In this document: positions 37,572 to 49,482 of the stretch, piece by piece | Layout of the letters: every line of letters begins with the position of its first letter | Numbering within the stretch: position 1 is the first letter of the stretch | Origin: Marichromatium gracile | GTDB taxonomy: Bacteria; Pseudomonadota; Gammaproteobacteria; Chromatiales; Chromatiaceae | Direction: 5' to 3' | Assembly (NCBI RefSeq): GCF_004343155.1 | Contig: NZ_SMDC01000004.1 | Span: 124,001 to 188,000, forward strand | Length of the DNA: 64,000 bases | The notes under the pieces: model-generated | The model's database searches: none | Told to the model about the DNA's origin: nothing | What the model saw: only the letters and a program-made list of their open reading frames with translations | Position numbers and translations under genes: made by a program

Positions 37572-38734
37572 GCCGCCCGAACTTCGTCAACCTCCACGTC
37601 CTCATCTCGCACAGCCCATCGTGTCTCAACCGCGACGACATGGGGCAGCAGAAGACGGCCATCTTCGGCGGCAAGACCCGGGTGCGCATCTCCAGCCAGT
37701 CGCTCAAGCGCGCCTTCCGCTTCAGCGACACCTACCGCCAGGCGTTCAGCCGCTCGACCCGCACCCGCCGTCTGCTCGACCAGTTGGTCGCCGACCTCGA
37801 CCCGGATTCTGGCATCGACGCCGCGGCCTTCGAGCAGTGCGCCCTCTATGTCGCCGCGATCTTCGAGGGCAAGACCAAGGAGGCCGAGATCCAGAGGTAC
37901 GCGCGCGCCAAGAGCGGTCACATCGAGACCCAGATCATCCCCTTCTCCAGCCACGAGATCGAGGCCATCGGCGGCCTGCTGCGCGAGGCCGCCGCGCTGG
38001 CGACGGAGAAGGCACGCATCACCCATCTCAAGCAGGCGGTCAAGGAGCTCGAGCAGCGCCTGCGCCACCAGCTCGACCTCGATGTCGCACTCTCCGGGCG
38101 GATGGCCAACTCCGAGCTGATCCACGGTGTCGACGGCGCCCTGGCCGTCGCCCACGCCCTCACCACCCACACCGTCGAGCCGCAGGACATCGACTGGTTC
38201 ACCGCCGTCGACGACCTCACCCAGGACGCCGGCGAGAGCGGCGCCGGGCACCTCAACGTGCAACAGTTCTCGGCGGGCGTCTTCTACCGCTACGCCAGCC
38301 TCAACCTGCGCCAACTGCAGTACAACCTCGGCCTGCTCGACACCATCGACGCCCCCGAGACCGCCGCGGGCCGCGCCCGCGCGCTCGCCATCGCCGCCCA
38401 TGTGCTGCAACTGATGACCACCGTGGTGCCGGAGGCCAAGCAGCAGTCCTTCGCCGCCCACAACATCGCCGACTGCGCCCTGGTCAGCCTCGCCGACCAA
38501 CCGATCTCGCTGGCCAACGCCTTCGAGACCCCCGTCGCCAAGGATCGCGAGGGCGGCTATCTGCGCCCGTCGATAGAGACCATGCTCGACTACTGGCGGC
38601 GACTCAACCGCGCCTATGGACTCAATGAGACGGCGCGCGTCTTCAGCCTCGACGCCGCCACCGGCGAGACCCCGCCGCACCTCGACACCCTGCCCGCGCT
38701 CCAGACCTGGCTGCGCGAGGACGGCCACAGCTGA
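37568..38734 (+). CDS. cas7e: Cas7e (Cse4/CasC), backbone subunit of Cascade
   Basis: 388-aa RAMP-type backbone protein; six copies bind the crRNA spacer and kink every sixth base out of the duplex. The N-terminus is typical: NFVNLHVLISHSPSCLNRDD, GKTRVRISSQSLKRAFR. Later hallmarks: HLNVQQFSAGVFYRYASLNL, ALVSLADQPISLANAFETPV. ATG overlaps the cas11 stop. It is slightly longer than E. coli CasC (363 aa), with additional residues about 90-150. Position-6 flipping by this subunit matters for judging the mini-CRISPR target match. Confidence 0.95.
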   Translation: MSRPNFVNLHVLISHSPSCLNRDDMGQQKTAIFGGKTRVRISSQSLKRAFRFSDTYRQAFSRSTRTRRLLDQLVADLDPDSGIDAAAFEQCALYVAAIFEGKTKEAEIQRYARAKSGHIETQIIPFSSHEIEAIGGLLREAAALATEKARITHLKQAVKELEQRLRHQLDLDVALSGRMANSELIHGVDGALAVAHALTTHTVEPQDIDWFTAVDDLTQDAGESGAGHLNVQQFSAGVFYRYASLNLRQLQYNLGLLDTIDAPETAAGRARALAIAAHVLQLMTTVVPEAKQQSFAAHNIADCALVSLADQPISLANAFETPVAKDREGGYLRPSIETMLDYWRRLNRAYGLNETARVFSLDAATGETPPHLDTLPALQTWLREDGHS

Positions 38735-38745
38735 GGACACCGCAG

Positions 38746-39426
38746 ATGGCCAGATATCTCATCCTGCGTCTCGACGGCCCGATGCAGTCCTGGGGCACCC
38801 ACACCTTCGAGGACTACCGCCCGAGCAACGCCTTCCCCACCCGCAGCGCCCTGGTCGGGCTGCTCGGCGCCTGTCTCGGGATCGCGCGTGGTGACGCCGA
38901 GCGCATCAGCGCGCTCGCGGCGAGCATCGAGATCAGCGTGCGCGCCGACCGCAAGGCCCAACGCCCCGAGGAGAGCGAGTCGAGCCCCAAGTCGGCAATC
39001 CGCGAGCGCGACTACCACACCGTGCTCGATGCCCGGAAGGTCGACGGCTCGACCAACCGCCATCCCATCCAGTCGCACCGCGAGTACCTGTTCGACGCCA
39101 GCTTCACCGTCGCCATCGGCGCTCGACCCGATGCCGCGTTCGACCTCGATCGCATCGCCGCCGCGCTGCGCCGACCGCTGTTCACCCCGGTGCTCGGCAG
39201 ACGTTCTTGCCCGCTCGCCCACCCGCTCGTTACCGACGGTGTGATCGAGGCCGAGGACGCGCTCGCCGCGCTCGAGGGATCTCCACCCACGGGTGGCCCG
39301 GTCTACACCGAGCAGCCGCTGGCGCACGGGCGCACCATCCCGATACGCGACGTCCCTCACGATCCGCGCCGGCGTCAGTTCGCCAATCGGGTGGTCTATC
39401 TGCACCGACAGGAGGGAGAGGCATGA
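38746..39426 (+). CDS. cas5e: Cas5e (CasD), crRNA 5'-handle-binding subunit
   Basis: 226-aa RAMP subunit that caps the 5' handle of the crRNA (E. coli 224 aa). Signature: ARYLILRLDGPMQSWGTHTF, RPSNAFPTRSALVGLLGACLG, and RDYHTVLDARKVDG. The C-terminus ends HDPRRRQFANRVVYLHRQEG. Eleven bases separate it from cas7e, and its stop overlaps cas6e (ATGA). Confidence 0.95.
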   Translation: MARYLILRLDGPMQSWGTHTFEDYRPSNAFPTRSALVGLLGACLGIARGDAERISALAASIEISVRADRKAQRPEESESSPKSAIRERDYHTVLDARKVDGSTNRHPIQSHREYLFDASFTVAIGARPDAAFDLDRIAAALRRPLFTPVLGRRSCPLAHPLVTDGVIEAEDALAALEGSPPTGGPVYTEQPLAHGRTIPIRDVPHDPRRRQFANRVVYLHRQEGEA

Positions 39427-40061
39427 TCCTCAGTCGAGCCGAGATCCCGCCGCGCGCGGCCCCCGATCGCTACGCCATCCACCGCGCACTGTGGCGGCTC
39501 TTCCCCGAGCAACCGCACGAACCCCGGAGCGACCCCGAGCAACCCCGGCAGGGCTTTCTGTTCCGGATCGAGCAGCAACAGCCGGGGCAGCCGACCCGGG
39601 TGCTGGTGCAGTCGCGCCAACCACCCCAGCCCCACGCGGATCTGCGTCTGATCGCCAGTCGCGCGTTCGACCCCCGACCGAGCGTCGGCCAGCGACTCGC
39701 CTTCGTGCTCACCGCCAACCCGGTCAAGACCATCCGCGATGCCCACCATGCCGACAAACCGGGCAAGCGGCGCGACACCTGCCGCGTCCCGCTCACCCGC
39801 GAGACCGACCAGCAACAGTGGCTGATCCGCAAGCTCGCCGGTGCCGCCGAGATCGAGCACGCCGTCGTCCAACCACACCCGCCGAGCCATTTCAGACGCA
39901 AGCAGCGCGGCGGCAAGATCGCCACCGTCGGCTACGAAGGCATTCTCAGGGTGACCGATCCGGCGGCGCTGGTCGGACTGCTGGAGAACGGCGTCGGCCC
40001 GGCCAAGGGGCTCGGCTGCGGACTGCTGCTGGTCCGGCGCGCGCCCAGCGGCATCGACTGA
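39423..40061 (+). CDS. cas6e: Cas6e (CasE), pre-crRNA endoribonuclease
   Basis: 212-aa RAMP nuclease that cuts each repeat at the base of its hairpin and stays bound to the 3' end. N-terminal ferredoxin fold: DRYAIHRALWRLFPE holds the Tyr/His pair corresponding to the catalytic residues of the family. The C-terminal half ends with the glycine-rich loop NGVGPAKGLGCGLLLVRR typical of Cas6. E. coli CasE has 199 aa. ATG overlaps the cas5e stop. It would also process the mini-CRISPR RNA, whose hairpins are conserved. Confidence 0.95.
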   Translation: MILSRAEIPPRAAPDRYAIHRALWRLFPEQPHEPRSDPEQPRQGFLFRIEQQQPGQPTRVLVQSRQPPQPHADLRLIASRAFDPRPSVGQRLAFVLTANPVKTIRDAHHADKPGKRRDTCRVPLTRETDQQQWLIRKLAGAAEIEHAVVQPHPPSHFRRKQRGGKIATVGYEGILRVTDPAALVGLLENGVGPAKGLGCGLLLVRRAPSGID

Positions 40062-40110
40062 GCGCACCGGCAGACCCAGGGAACAGGCCAACACGCGCAC
40101 GGAGCACCAC

Positions 40111-41302
<1,192 letters not shown>

Positions 41303-41393
41303 TCGAAAAACCAACCCCTTCGATAGACCCCGAAAATCTGGTAGATTTAGAGGCGCGTATTTTTCTTCGCTGAATCATGCAAATACGCGAAGA
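41303..41393 (+). promoter_or_regulatory. CRISPR leader
   Basis: 91-base AT-rich leader between cas2 and the first repeat. It holds an inverted repeat AAATCT-GGT-AGATTT (41334-41348) and a second one, TCTTCGC (41364-41370) with GCGAAGA (41387-41393), the latter ending exactly at the first repeat. The degenerate repeat lies at the far end of the array, so acquisition occurs on this side. These repeats may bind IHF or Cas1-Cas2 or guide integration; I do not see a textbook IHF consensus. Confidence 0.75.
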
Positions 41394-44300
41394 GTGTTCC
41401 CCGCGCATGCGGGGATGAACCGCCACTATGTTCATCGCCGGCCAGGAATACAAGGTGTTCCCCGCGCATGCGGGGATGAACCGTCTTTAGGGCTTCAGCT
41501 CGTCGACAAGATCGGGTGTTCCCCGCGCATGCGGGGATGAACCAGCAGCAGCGTCGTGCCGCGTTGCTGGTCCCAGGTGTTCCCCGCGCATGCGGGGATG
41601 AACCGCACGGTCGGCGAAGAGGGCCAGGGGTCGCGTCAGTGTTCCCCGCGCATGCGGGGATGAACCGCCCTTCGCCGGCCCCTGCCAGGTCACCGTGGTG
41701 TGTTCCCCGCGCATGCGGGGATGAACCGCGCCTGCCCGACGGCGACACCATCAGCGGCGCGTGTTCCCCGCGCATGCGGGGATGAACCGCGTCTGTGCAG
41801 CAAGGCATCGCTTGAGACGCGGTGTTCCCCGCGCATGCGGGGATGAACCGTCCCGGCGGGTCATCGTCGATGGCGCCGCGCCGTGTTCCCCGCGCATGCG
41901 GGGATGAACCGCCGTCGAACGCGGTGTTGGGGCGCCCCGGGTTGTGTTCCCCGCGCATGCGGGGATGAACCGGCCAACTGTGCTTCGTCAAGTCTGCACT
42001 GCCCGTGTTCCCCGCGCATGCGGGGATGAACCGTCTCCGGCTCGATCACGCACCACTGAAACAGGGTGTTCCCCGCGCATGCGGGGATGAACCGATCATG
42101 ACGCCGGCCACACAGATGCACGAAGCGTGTTCCCCGCGCATGCGGGGATGAACCGTTTGTGTGCCTGGCCCATACGCGCGCACGGTCGTGTTCCCCGCGC
42201 ATGCGGGGATGAACCGGCTATGCGCGCGCCCGTGCTGGTCCGCGTGAGGTGTTCCCCGCGCATGCGGGGATGAACCGGTCGAGGCATTCATCCTTGGTGA
42301 TCTGGTAGAGTGTTCCCCGCGCATGCGGGGATGAACCGGCCTTGTTCGGCGCACTCCTGCTCGAGCGTGGGTGTTCCCCGCGCATGCGGGGATGAACCGG
42401 TAATCCATCGCTTCTGCTCTGGCGCGTAGTCGTGTTCCCCGCGCATGCGGGGATGAACCGTGCGTCCTGGCGGTCTGGTCTGCCTGATCGTCGTGTTCCC
42501 CGCGCATGCGGGGATGAACCGCAGGCCGTCGCCAACGGTCGACCAAGCGCCGGGTGTTCCCCGCGCATGCGGGGATGAACCGCAGTGCTTGAGCGGCGTC
42601 AACGTCCATGTCTGGTGTTCCCCGCGCATGCGGGGATGAACCGTCGAAAAGGTTGCCGAGCGCCTGGCGCGGTTGGTGTTCCCCGCGCATGCGGGGATGA
42701 ACCGGCGCTATCTGGTGGTGTAACGCTTAAAACGCAGTGTTCCCCGCGCATGCGGGGATGAACCGTCCGTTGGCTCCGGTTTCCAGATGCGTCTACGGTG
42801 TTCCCCGCGCATGCGGGGATGAACCGGACTTTTCGGATTGGCCTTGCGCTGGTCGAAGAGTGTTCCCCGCGCATGCGGGGATGAACCGGCTTTGCGCGGC
42901 TTGGTGTAGAGCTTGCGTGCGTGTTCCCCGCGCATGCGGGGATGAACCGTAATACGGAAGTGATGCGAATGTAATGCGATGGTGTTCCCCGCGCATGCGG
43001 GGATGAACCGCTCGCGGGCGCGTGTCCATAGCCACGCATATCGTGTTCCCCGCGCATGCGGGGATGAACCGGCGCGCTCGCGAACTGCTTTGGGATACGC
43101 GCGGTGTTCCCCGCGCATGCGGGGATGAACCGGCCATGTCGAACTCGAGGGGGGTGTCGACGTCGTGTTCCCCGCGCATGCGGGGATGAACCGGCAGTTC
43201 TCCGCGCCGCGCCTTCGCCTTCGCGGTGTTCCCCGCGCATGCGGGGATGAACCGGCCTGGGCCGCAGAGCGCGAAGAGCAGATCAGGTGTTCCCCGCGCA
43301 TGCGGGGATGAACCGGCCGGGACGCGGACGTGGCGCGGCTGCGAGAGGTGTTCCCCGCGCATGCGGGGATGAACCGGCGCGGACGGATCGGACAATCTCG
43401 ACGACGGCGTGTTCCCCGCGCATGCGGGGATGAACCGGTCGAGCGCTTCACCGGGCTTCGCGTCGGCAGGTGTTCCCCGCGCATGCGGGGATGAACCGCA
43501 GCGAAAGGCGATCGAATAGGGTAGACATAGGTGTTCCCCGCGCATGCGGGGATGAACCGTCGTACAAGCGATTCTTGGCGAACTACGATGAGTGTTCCCC
43601 GCGCATGCGGGGATGAACCGACATCCTTTGGCCCGATTTCAGCATGAAGGCTGTGTTCCCCGCGCATGCGGGGATGAACCGTCTCGCCCGAGCATGCGGC
43701 CTGTTTCCGCGTGGTGTTCCCCGCGCATGCGGGGATGAACCGGAGCACCACCAATGACCAACACCACATTCCGAGTGTTCCCCGCGCATGCGGGGATGAA
43801 CCGTTGTCGATCAGCCGGGATCTTCTCGATCAGCCGTGTTCCCCGCGCATGCGGGGATGAACCGCGCGCACACGCACACGCGCCGCTCGCGCACGCGTGT
43901 TCCCCGCGCATGCGGGGATGAACCGATGCCGTGCCGCCCTGCAATCTCGCGCAGGCTGTGTTCCCCGCGCATGCGGGGATGAACCGTTCGGTGCGGTCGG
44001 GGTGTTGCGTGTGCCGGTGTGTTCCCCGCGCATGCGGGGATGAACCGATTGCGGCTGATCTGCTGATAGCCGAGCACCGGTGTTCCCCGCGCATGCGGGG
44101 ATGAACCGAAAAAATGGCTGAGGCGTGGCCCGGTCGTGTGGTGTTCCCCGCGCATGCGGGGATGAACCGCTCGGCCAGGCGGCGGCGCGTCTTGGCCTCG
44201 TGTGTTCCCCGCGCATGCGGGGATGAACCGTTCGGTGCGGTCGGGGTGTTGCGTGTGCCGGTGTGTTCCCCGCGCATGCGGGGATGAACCGATTGCGGCT

Positions 44301-45573
44301 GATCTGCTGATAGCCGAGCACCGGTGTTCCCCGCGCATGCGGGGATGAACCGCCTCGCTGACCCGGCGAGGCACAACCCACAAGGTGTTCCCCGCGCATG
44401 CGGGGATGAACCGTAATGGGCTTTCAGACTACCGTCATTGACGATGTGTTCCCCGCGCATGCGGGGATGAACCGCAGGCTGGCAGACCTGGAGCGAGAGA
44501 CACACAGTGTTCCCCGCGCATGCGGGGATGAACCGCGATGCTTTGTTGCACAGGCGTTTGCGACTCATGTGTTCCCCGCGCATGCGGGGATGAACCGCCA
44601 TAAACCACCAGGGGTGCACCCCGCACCCCGTGTTCCCCGCGCATGCGGGGATGAACCGCTCGAGGTTATCGAGGCCGATCGGCTCGAGACGTGTTCCCCG
44701 CGCATGCGGGGATGAACCGGCATTCAACAAGCCGGGCGGGATGTCGTCGTCGTGTTCCCCGCGCATGCGGGGATGAACCGGCGTATAACGGCTATCCATA
44801 CCTAGGATTTCAGTGTTCCCCGCGCATGCGGGGATGAACCGCAGGCCGGGCGGGATGTCGTCGTCCTCGCCGGGTGTTCCCCGCGCATGCGGGGATGAAC
44901 CGTTCGCCGACGCACTCTATAGAGGGCCGCACAGGTGTTCCCCGCGCATGCGGGGATGAACCGGTCAAGCGGCGCTCTGGCCGCCCTTGCCCTCAGTGTT
45001 CCCCGCGCATGCGGGGATGAACCGGTGTTAGGCTTCCCTACATGAAAACGACCTGGGTGTTCCCCGCGCATGCGGGGATGAACCGCCGCAACTAATGCGC
45101 AACCGAGGGAGACCACCGTGTTCCCCGCGCATGCGGGGATGAACCGGGCGTCGATTTCCATTCGCCAGGAAGACTTGCGTGTTCCCCGCGCATGCGGGGA
45201 TGAACCGATCGACAGCTACCAGGGCGACGAATACGTGTCGTGTTCCCCGCGCATGCGGGGATGAACCGCCCTGGCATGGCTTCGAGCGCACTTCGACGCA
45301 GTGTTCCCCGCGCATGCGGGGATGAACCGTAACGACACGCTATTCCGTCCCTGGATCTCGAGTGTTCCCCGCGCATGCGGGGATGAACCGTGCGATGTCT
45401 ACGGTCACGCACTTAATCCGCTGTGTTCCCCGCGCATGCGGGGATGAACCGAATAAACACACCGCAACCGTGATCGCGGCCAAGTGTTCCCCGCGCATGC
45501 GGGGATGAACCGATGGCGGTGATGCGGCCGGTGACGTCGACGAAGTGTTCCCCGCGCATGCGGGAATGAACCG
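41394..45573 (+). CRISPR. Type I-E CRISPR array, 69 repeats / 68 spacers
   Basis: Repeats of 29 bases starting GTGTTCCCC and ending GGGGATGAACCG, with 32-base spacers (period 61). I located all 69 repeat starts; three spacers are 33 bases (after the repeats at 41577, 42798 and 44507). The repeat at 41516 has A instead of G at its last base, and the final one (45545) carries G-to-A at position 21. Transcription is expected from the cas2 side. Two adjacent spacers occur twice (43987-44018 with 44231-44262; 44048-44079 with 44292-44323). Spacers 44720-44751 and 44842-44873 share an overlapping sequence. Many apparent proteins on the minus strand here are translated repeats, not genes. Confidence 0.99.
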
Positions 45574-45606
45574 AACATCCTCCCCTACTTGACCCAGCTC
45601 ACCACA

Positions 45607-46494
45607 TCACCGCACCACCCGCCAGCGCCGCCACCACCGGTCGCCCCACTCGAACAGGGCGAGGCCGGCGAGGATGGTGAGGCTGCCGAGCCAGATCCTC
45701 GGGGTCAGCAGCTCGTCGTTGACGAGGTGGCCGAGGAGCAGGGCGAGCACCGGGGTGATGAGCGGGATCAGCGCTACCCGGCTCGCCTGCATGTGGTGCA
45801 GCACGAAGTAGTAGAGGATGAAGCCCAGGGTCGAGCCGAACACCGCCAGGTAGAGGATCGACCAGAGCGCACGCGGCGGTAGCGTCGCCGGCGGCGCGAA
45901 GCCCTCGGTCAGCCCCCAGCTCAGCAGGAACAGCGGCACCGCGATCAGCAGCGCGCCGGTGGTGGTCTCGACCGGGTGCAGGCGCGTGCCGATACGCTTG
46001 ATCCAGACCGCGCTGGCCGAGTGGATCATCACCGCCACCAGCACACCGCCTATCCCCACCAAGGCCTGACCGCCGAGCGCCAGCCCCTGGGCGAAGATCA
46101 GCCACAGCCCGCCGATGCCGACCGTGATACCGAGCAGACGCGCCGGGGTGAGCGCGCGCTCGCCGAGCCAGGCGGCGGCCATCAGCGCGGTGATCGCCGG
46201 CGCCAGCCCGAACAGCACCGAGATCAGCCCCGAGGCGATGAACTGTGCCGCCCAGTAGATACAGCTCATCGAGCCCCAGATGCCGAGCCCGGCGGCGACA
46301 TAGGTCAGCAGCGCCGCCCGATTCCAGCGCATGCGTCGGCTCATCACCGCCACCAGCACCAGACAGAGGAAGACACCGAGGACCATGCGCGCGGTGACGC
46401 CGAACTGGGCGCCCGCCTCGCTGCTCCACTTGATCGCCAGTGGCGTGGTCGACCAGATCAGGACCACACCGAGAAACGCCGCTGGAACCGACAC
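45607..46494 (-). CDS. EamA/DMT-family permease
   Basis: 295-aa inner-membrane transporter with ten predicted helices in two five-helix EamA units, exporting amino acids or other metabolites (substrate unknown). Visible: VSVPAAFLGVVLIWSTTPLA at the start, LFGLAPAITALMAAAWLGE at the end of unit one, and VALIPLITPVLALLLGHLVN in unit two. GTG 46494 is chosen because GGAGG lies six bases upstream and the first helix starts at once. It ends 34 bases after the CRISPR array. A rho-independent terminator lies just upstream of its ribosome site. Confidence 0.9.
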   Translation of the reverse strand: MSVPAAFLGVVLIWSTTPLAIKWSSEAGAQFGVTARMVLGVFLCLVLVAVMSRRMRWNRAALLTYVAAGLGIWGSMSCIYWAAQFIASGLISVLFGLAPAITALMAAAWLGERALTPARLLGITVGIGGLWLIFAQGLALGGQALVGIGGVLVAVMIHSASAVWIKRIGTRLHPVETTTGALLIAVPLFLLSWGLTEGFAPPATLPPRALWSILYLAVFGSTLGFILYYFVLHHMQASRVALIPLITPVLALLLGHLVNDELLTPRIWLGSLTILAGLALFEWGDRWWRRWRVVR

Positions 46495-46529
46495 CTGAGA
46501 CCTCCATTGCACGGAGACGGGAACGAAAA

Positions 46530-46552
46530 AGGCCGCGGGGGTGCCGCGGCCT
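46530..46552 (-). terminator. Rho-independent terminator upstream of the EamA gene
   Basis: On the minus strand, AGGCCGCGG-loop-CCGCGGCCT followed by TTTTTCG. It ends transcription from the sigma54 activator gene, and since it is 36 bases before the permease start it may also act as an attenuator for that gene. Confidence 0.85.
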
Positions 46553-46594
46553 GGGATGAGGGATCGAAGGAACGCAGGGACGATCGTCTTCGGT

Positions 46595-46681
46595 TCACCC
46601 GGGCACGCGGCGACGCGCCAGCCAGCGCATGAGGCGGGCGACGTAGCGGGGGCGATGAGCGAGGACGAGGACCTGTGACAT
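46595..46681 (-). CDS. Possible 28-aa peptide
   Basis: Short frame MSQVLVLAHRPRYVARLMRW and LARRRVPG, 28 residues, basic and amphipathic, ending 43 bases before the terminator at 46530-46552. Placement between a gene and a terminator is what a small gene or leader peptide would show, but the ribosome site is weak and the length allows chance. Confidence 0.3.
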   Translation of the reverse strand: MSQVLVLAHRPRYVARLMRWLARRRVPG

Positions 46682-46738
46682 GACTCGAGTCTCGCCGATT
46701 CGGCGAGCGCACACAAGCACGATCGGCGCGCGGCCCGC

Positions 46739-48268
<1,530 letters not shown>

Positions 48269-48395
48269 ATCCGTTTTATTTCATGGCTAAGCCGTTCAAT
48301 GAAACGGATTATCCGTGATATGAAACGGCATGAACAGCGGTCTGTCCTTAGCCGGATCTCTCCCGTGTTCCGTACAGTGTTTTCCGTTCAATGAC
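48269..48395. promoter_or_regulatory. Repeated CCGTTTCAT-type sites, candidate activator-binding sites
   Basis: Between the divergent activator and permease genes the half-site CCGTTTCAT/ATGAAACGG recurs: CCGTTTTATTTCAT from 48271, AATGAAACGGAT from 48298, ATATGAAACGG from 48318, and TTCCGTTCAATGA near 48382. Two form an imperfect palindrome at about 48292-48307. Their placement 100-150 bases upstream of the sigma54 promoter is right for an enhancer. Confidence 0.55.
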
Positions 48396-48416
48396 TTGGG
48401 CGATCCCGGCACATCC

Positions 48417-48432
48417 TGGCCCGGTTCTTGTT
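48417..48432 (+). promoter_or_regulatory. Sigma54 (-24/-12) promoter of the TSUP gene
   Basis: TGGCCCGGTTCTTGTT fits the TGGCACG-N4-TTGCW consensus: the -24 GG and CG are present and the -12 TTG is intact, with T instead of C in the final GC. It lies about 50 bases upstream of ATG 48481 and next to a sigma54 activator gene. Confidence 0.7.
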
Positions 48433-48480
48433 CTAGGGGGAGCCAGTCTTCCACCAAACGAACCCAAGGAGTCCCGATCC

Positions 48481-49401
48481 ATGAATGCCGCCGTCGCCAC
48501 CGTCGCGACCCTCTCCGAGGTCTACCGCACCCATCGTCGTCGTCTGCTGCTGTGGGCGGTCCTGGTCTCGAGCGTGGTACTCGCGCTGCTGGCGCGCGAC
48601 CCGCTGGCCGAGCAGGGGCTGTTCGACCCCGAGTGGATCAGCCTCGGCAGCGCGGCGCTGCTGGCGGTGTTCGCCGCCGCGCTGCTCTGCGAGTATCTCG
48701 ATTCCAGTCTCGGCATGGGCTATGGCACCACCCTCACCCCGCTGCTGTTGCTCGCCGGCTTCGCGCCCTTGCAGATCGTCCCCGCGGTACTGCTCTCGGA
48801 GCTGTTCACCGGGCTCGCCGCCGGGCTGCTGCACCACCGCGACGGCAACATCGACCTGCGCCGCGACCATCAGGCGCGGCGCACCTTCTGGCTGCTGGCG
48901 ACGCTGAGCGCGGTGGGGGCGATCAGCGCGGTGCTGTTGGCCGTCCGGCTCTCGACCCAGTGGTTTTCGGTGGCGATCGCGGTGATCGTGCTCGGCATGG
49001 GGCTGGTCACCCTGATCACCGCGCGCCGCCGACTGCGCTATCGCCCGGCGGGGATCCTCGCCATCGGCTCGATCGCGGCCTTCAACAAGGGGCTGAGCGG
49101 GGGCGGCTACGGGCCGCTGGTGACCTCGGGCCAGGTGGTCTCGGGGGTGGCGCCGCGTCAGGCGGTGGCGATCACCTCGATGGCCGAGGCGCTCACCTGC
49201 CTGATCGGGCTCACCGCCTATCTGCTGCTCGGCGGTGCTATCGACTGGTCGCTGGCGCTGCCGCTGAGCGCCGGCGCGCTGCTCTCGGTGCCGCTGGCCA
49301 CGGTCACGGTGCGTCGCCTGCCCGAGGCGCTGATCCGGGGCGCGGTGGGCGTGCTGACGCTGACCCTCGGCGCGCTGCTCGCGTTCAAGCTGCTGCTCTG
49401 A
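48481..49401 (+). CDS. TSUP (TauE/SafE) family membrane permease
   Basis: 306-aa inner-membrane protein with about eight helices, of the sulfite exporter TauE/SafE family that moves sulfonates, sulfite or other organic anions. The TSUP repeat is visible: LDSSLGMGYGTTLTPLLLLA with APLQIVPAVLLSEL in the first half and FNKGLSGGGYGPLVTSGQVV with QAVAITSMAEALTCL in the second. ATG 48481 has AAGGAG at suitable spacing. Expression is probably sigma54-dependent through the divergent activator. In a sulfur bacterium a sulfite or sulfonate role is attractive but unproven. Confidence 0.88.
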   Translation: MNAAVATVATLSEVYRTHRRRLLLWAVLVSSVVLALLARDPLAEQGLFDPEWISLGSAALLAVFAAALLCEYLDSSLGMGYGTTLTPLLLLAGFAPLQIVPAVLLSELFTGLAAGLLHHRDGNIDLRRDHQARRTFWLLATLSAVGAISAVLLAVRLSTQWFSVAIAVIVLGMGLVTLITARRRLRYRPAGILAIGSIAAFNKGLSGGGYGPLVTSGQVVSGVAPRQAVAITSMAEALTCLIGLTAYLLLGGAIDWSLALPLSAGALLSVPLATVTVRRLPEALIRGAVGVLTLTLGALLAFKLLL

Positions 49402-49422
49402 GACGGCGCCGAGATGGTAGGC

Positions 49423-49464
49423 TGGACCCTTTTGCCGCGCCCCCGCGTCCGGCAAAAGGGTCCA
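49423..49464 (+). repeat. Perfect 15-bp inverted repeat upstream of trmO
   Basis: Arms TGGACCCTTTTGCCG (49423-49437) and CGGCAAAAGGGTCCA (49450-49464) with a 12-base loop. It lies between the TSUP stop and the trmO ribosome site. No T-run follows, so it is not a standard intrinsic terminator. Confidence 0.9.
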
Positions 49465-49482
49465 CACGCACACGGAGTCTCG

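Noticed and set aside
41303-41393. Textbook IHF site in the CRISPR leader
   Set aside because: No stretch fits the WATCAANNNNTTR consensus well enough; only the inverted repeats are reported.
41347-45412. Long minus-strand open frames rich in VHPRMRGEH, RFIPACAGNT and GSSPHARGT
   Set aside because: They are translations of the CRISPR repeat in the three minus-strand frames, with the spacers as the variable parts. Not real proteins.
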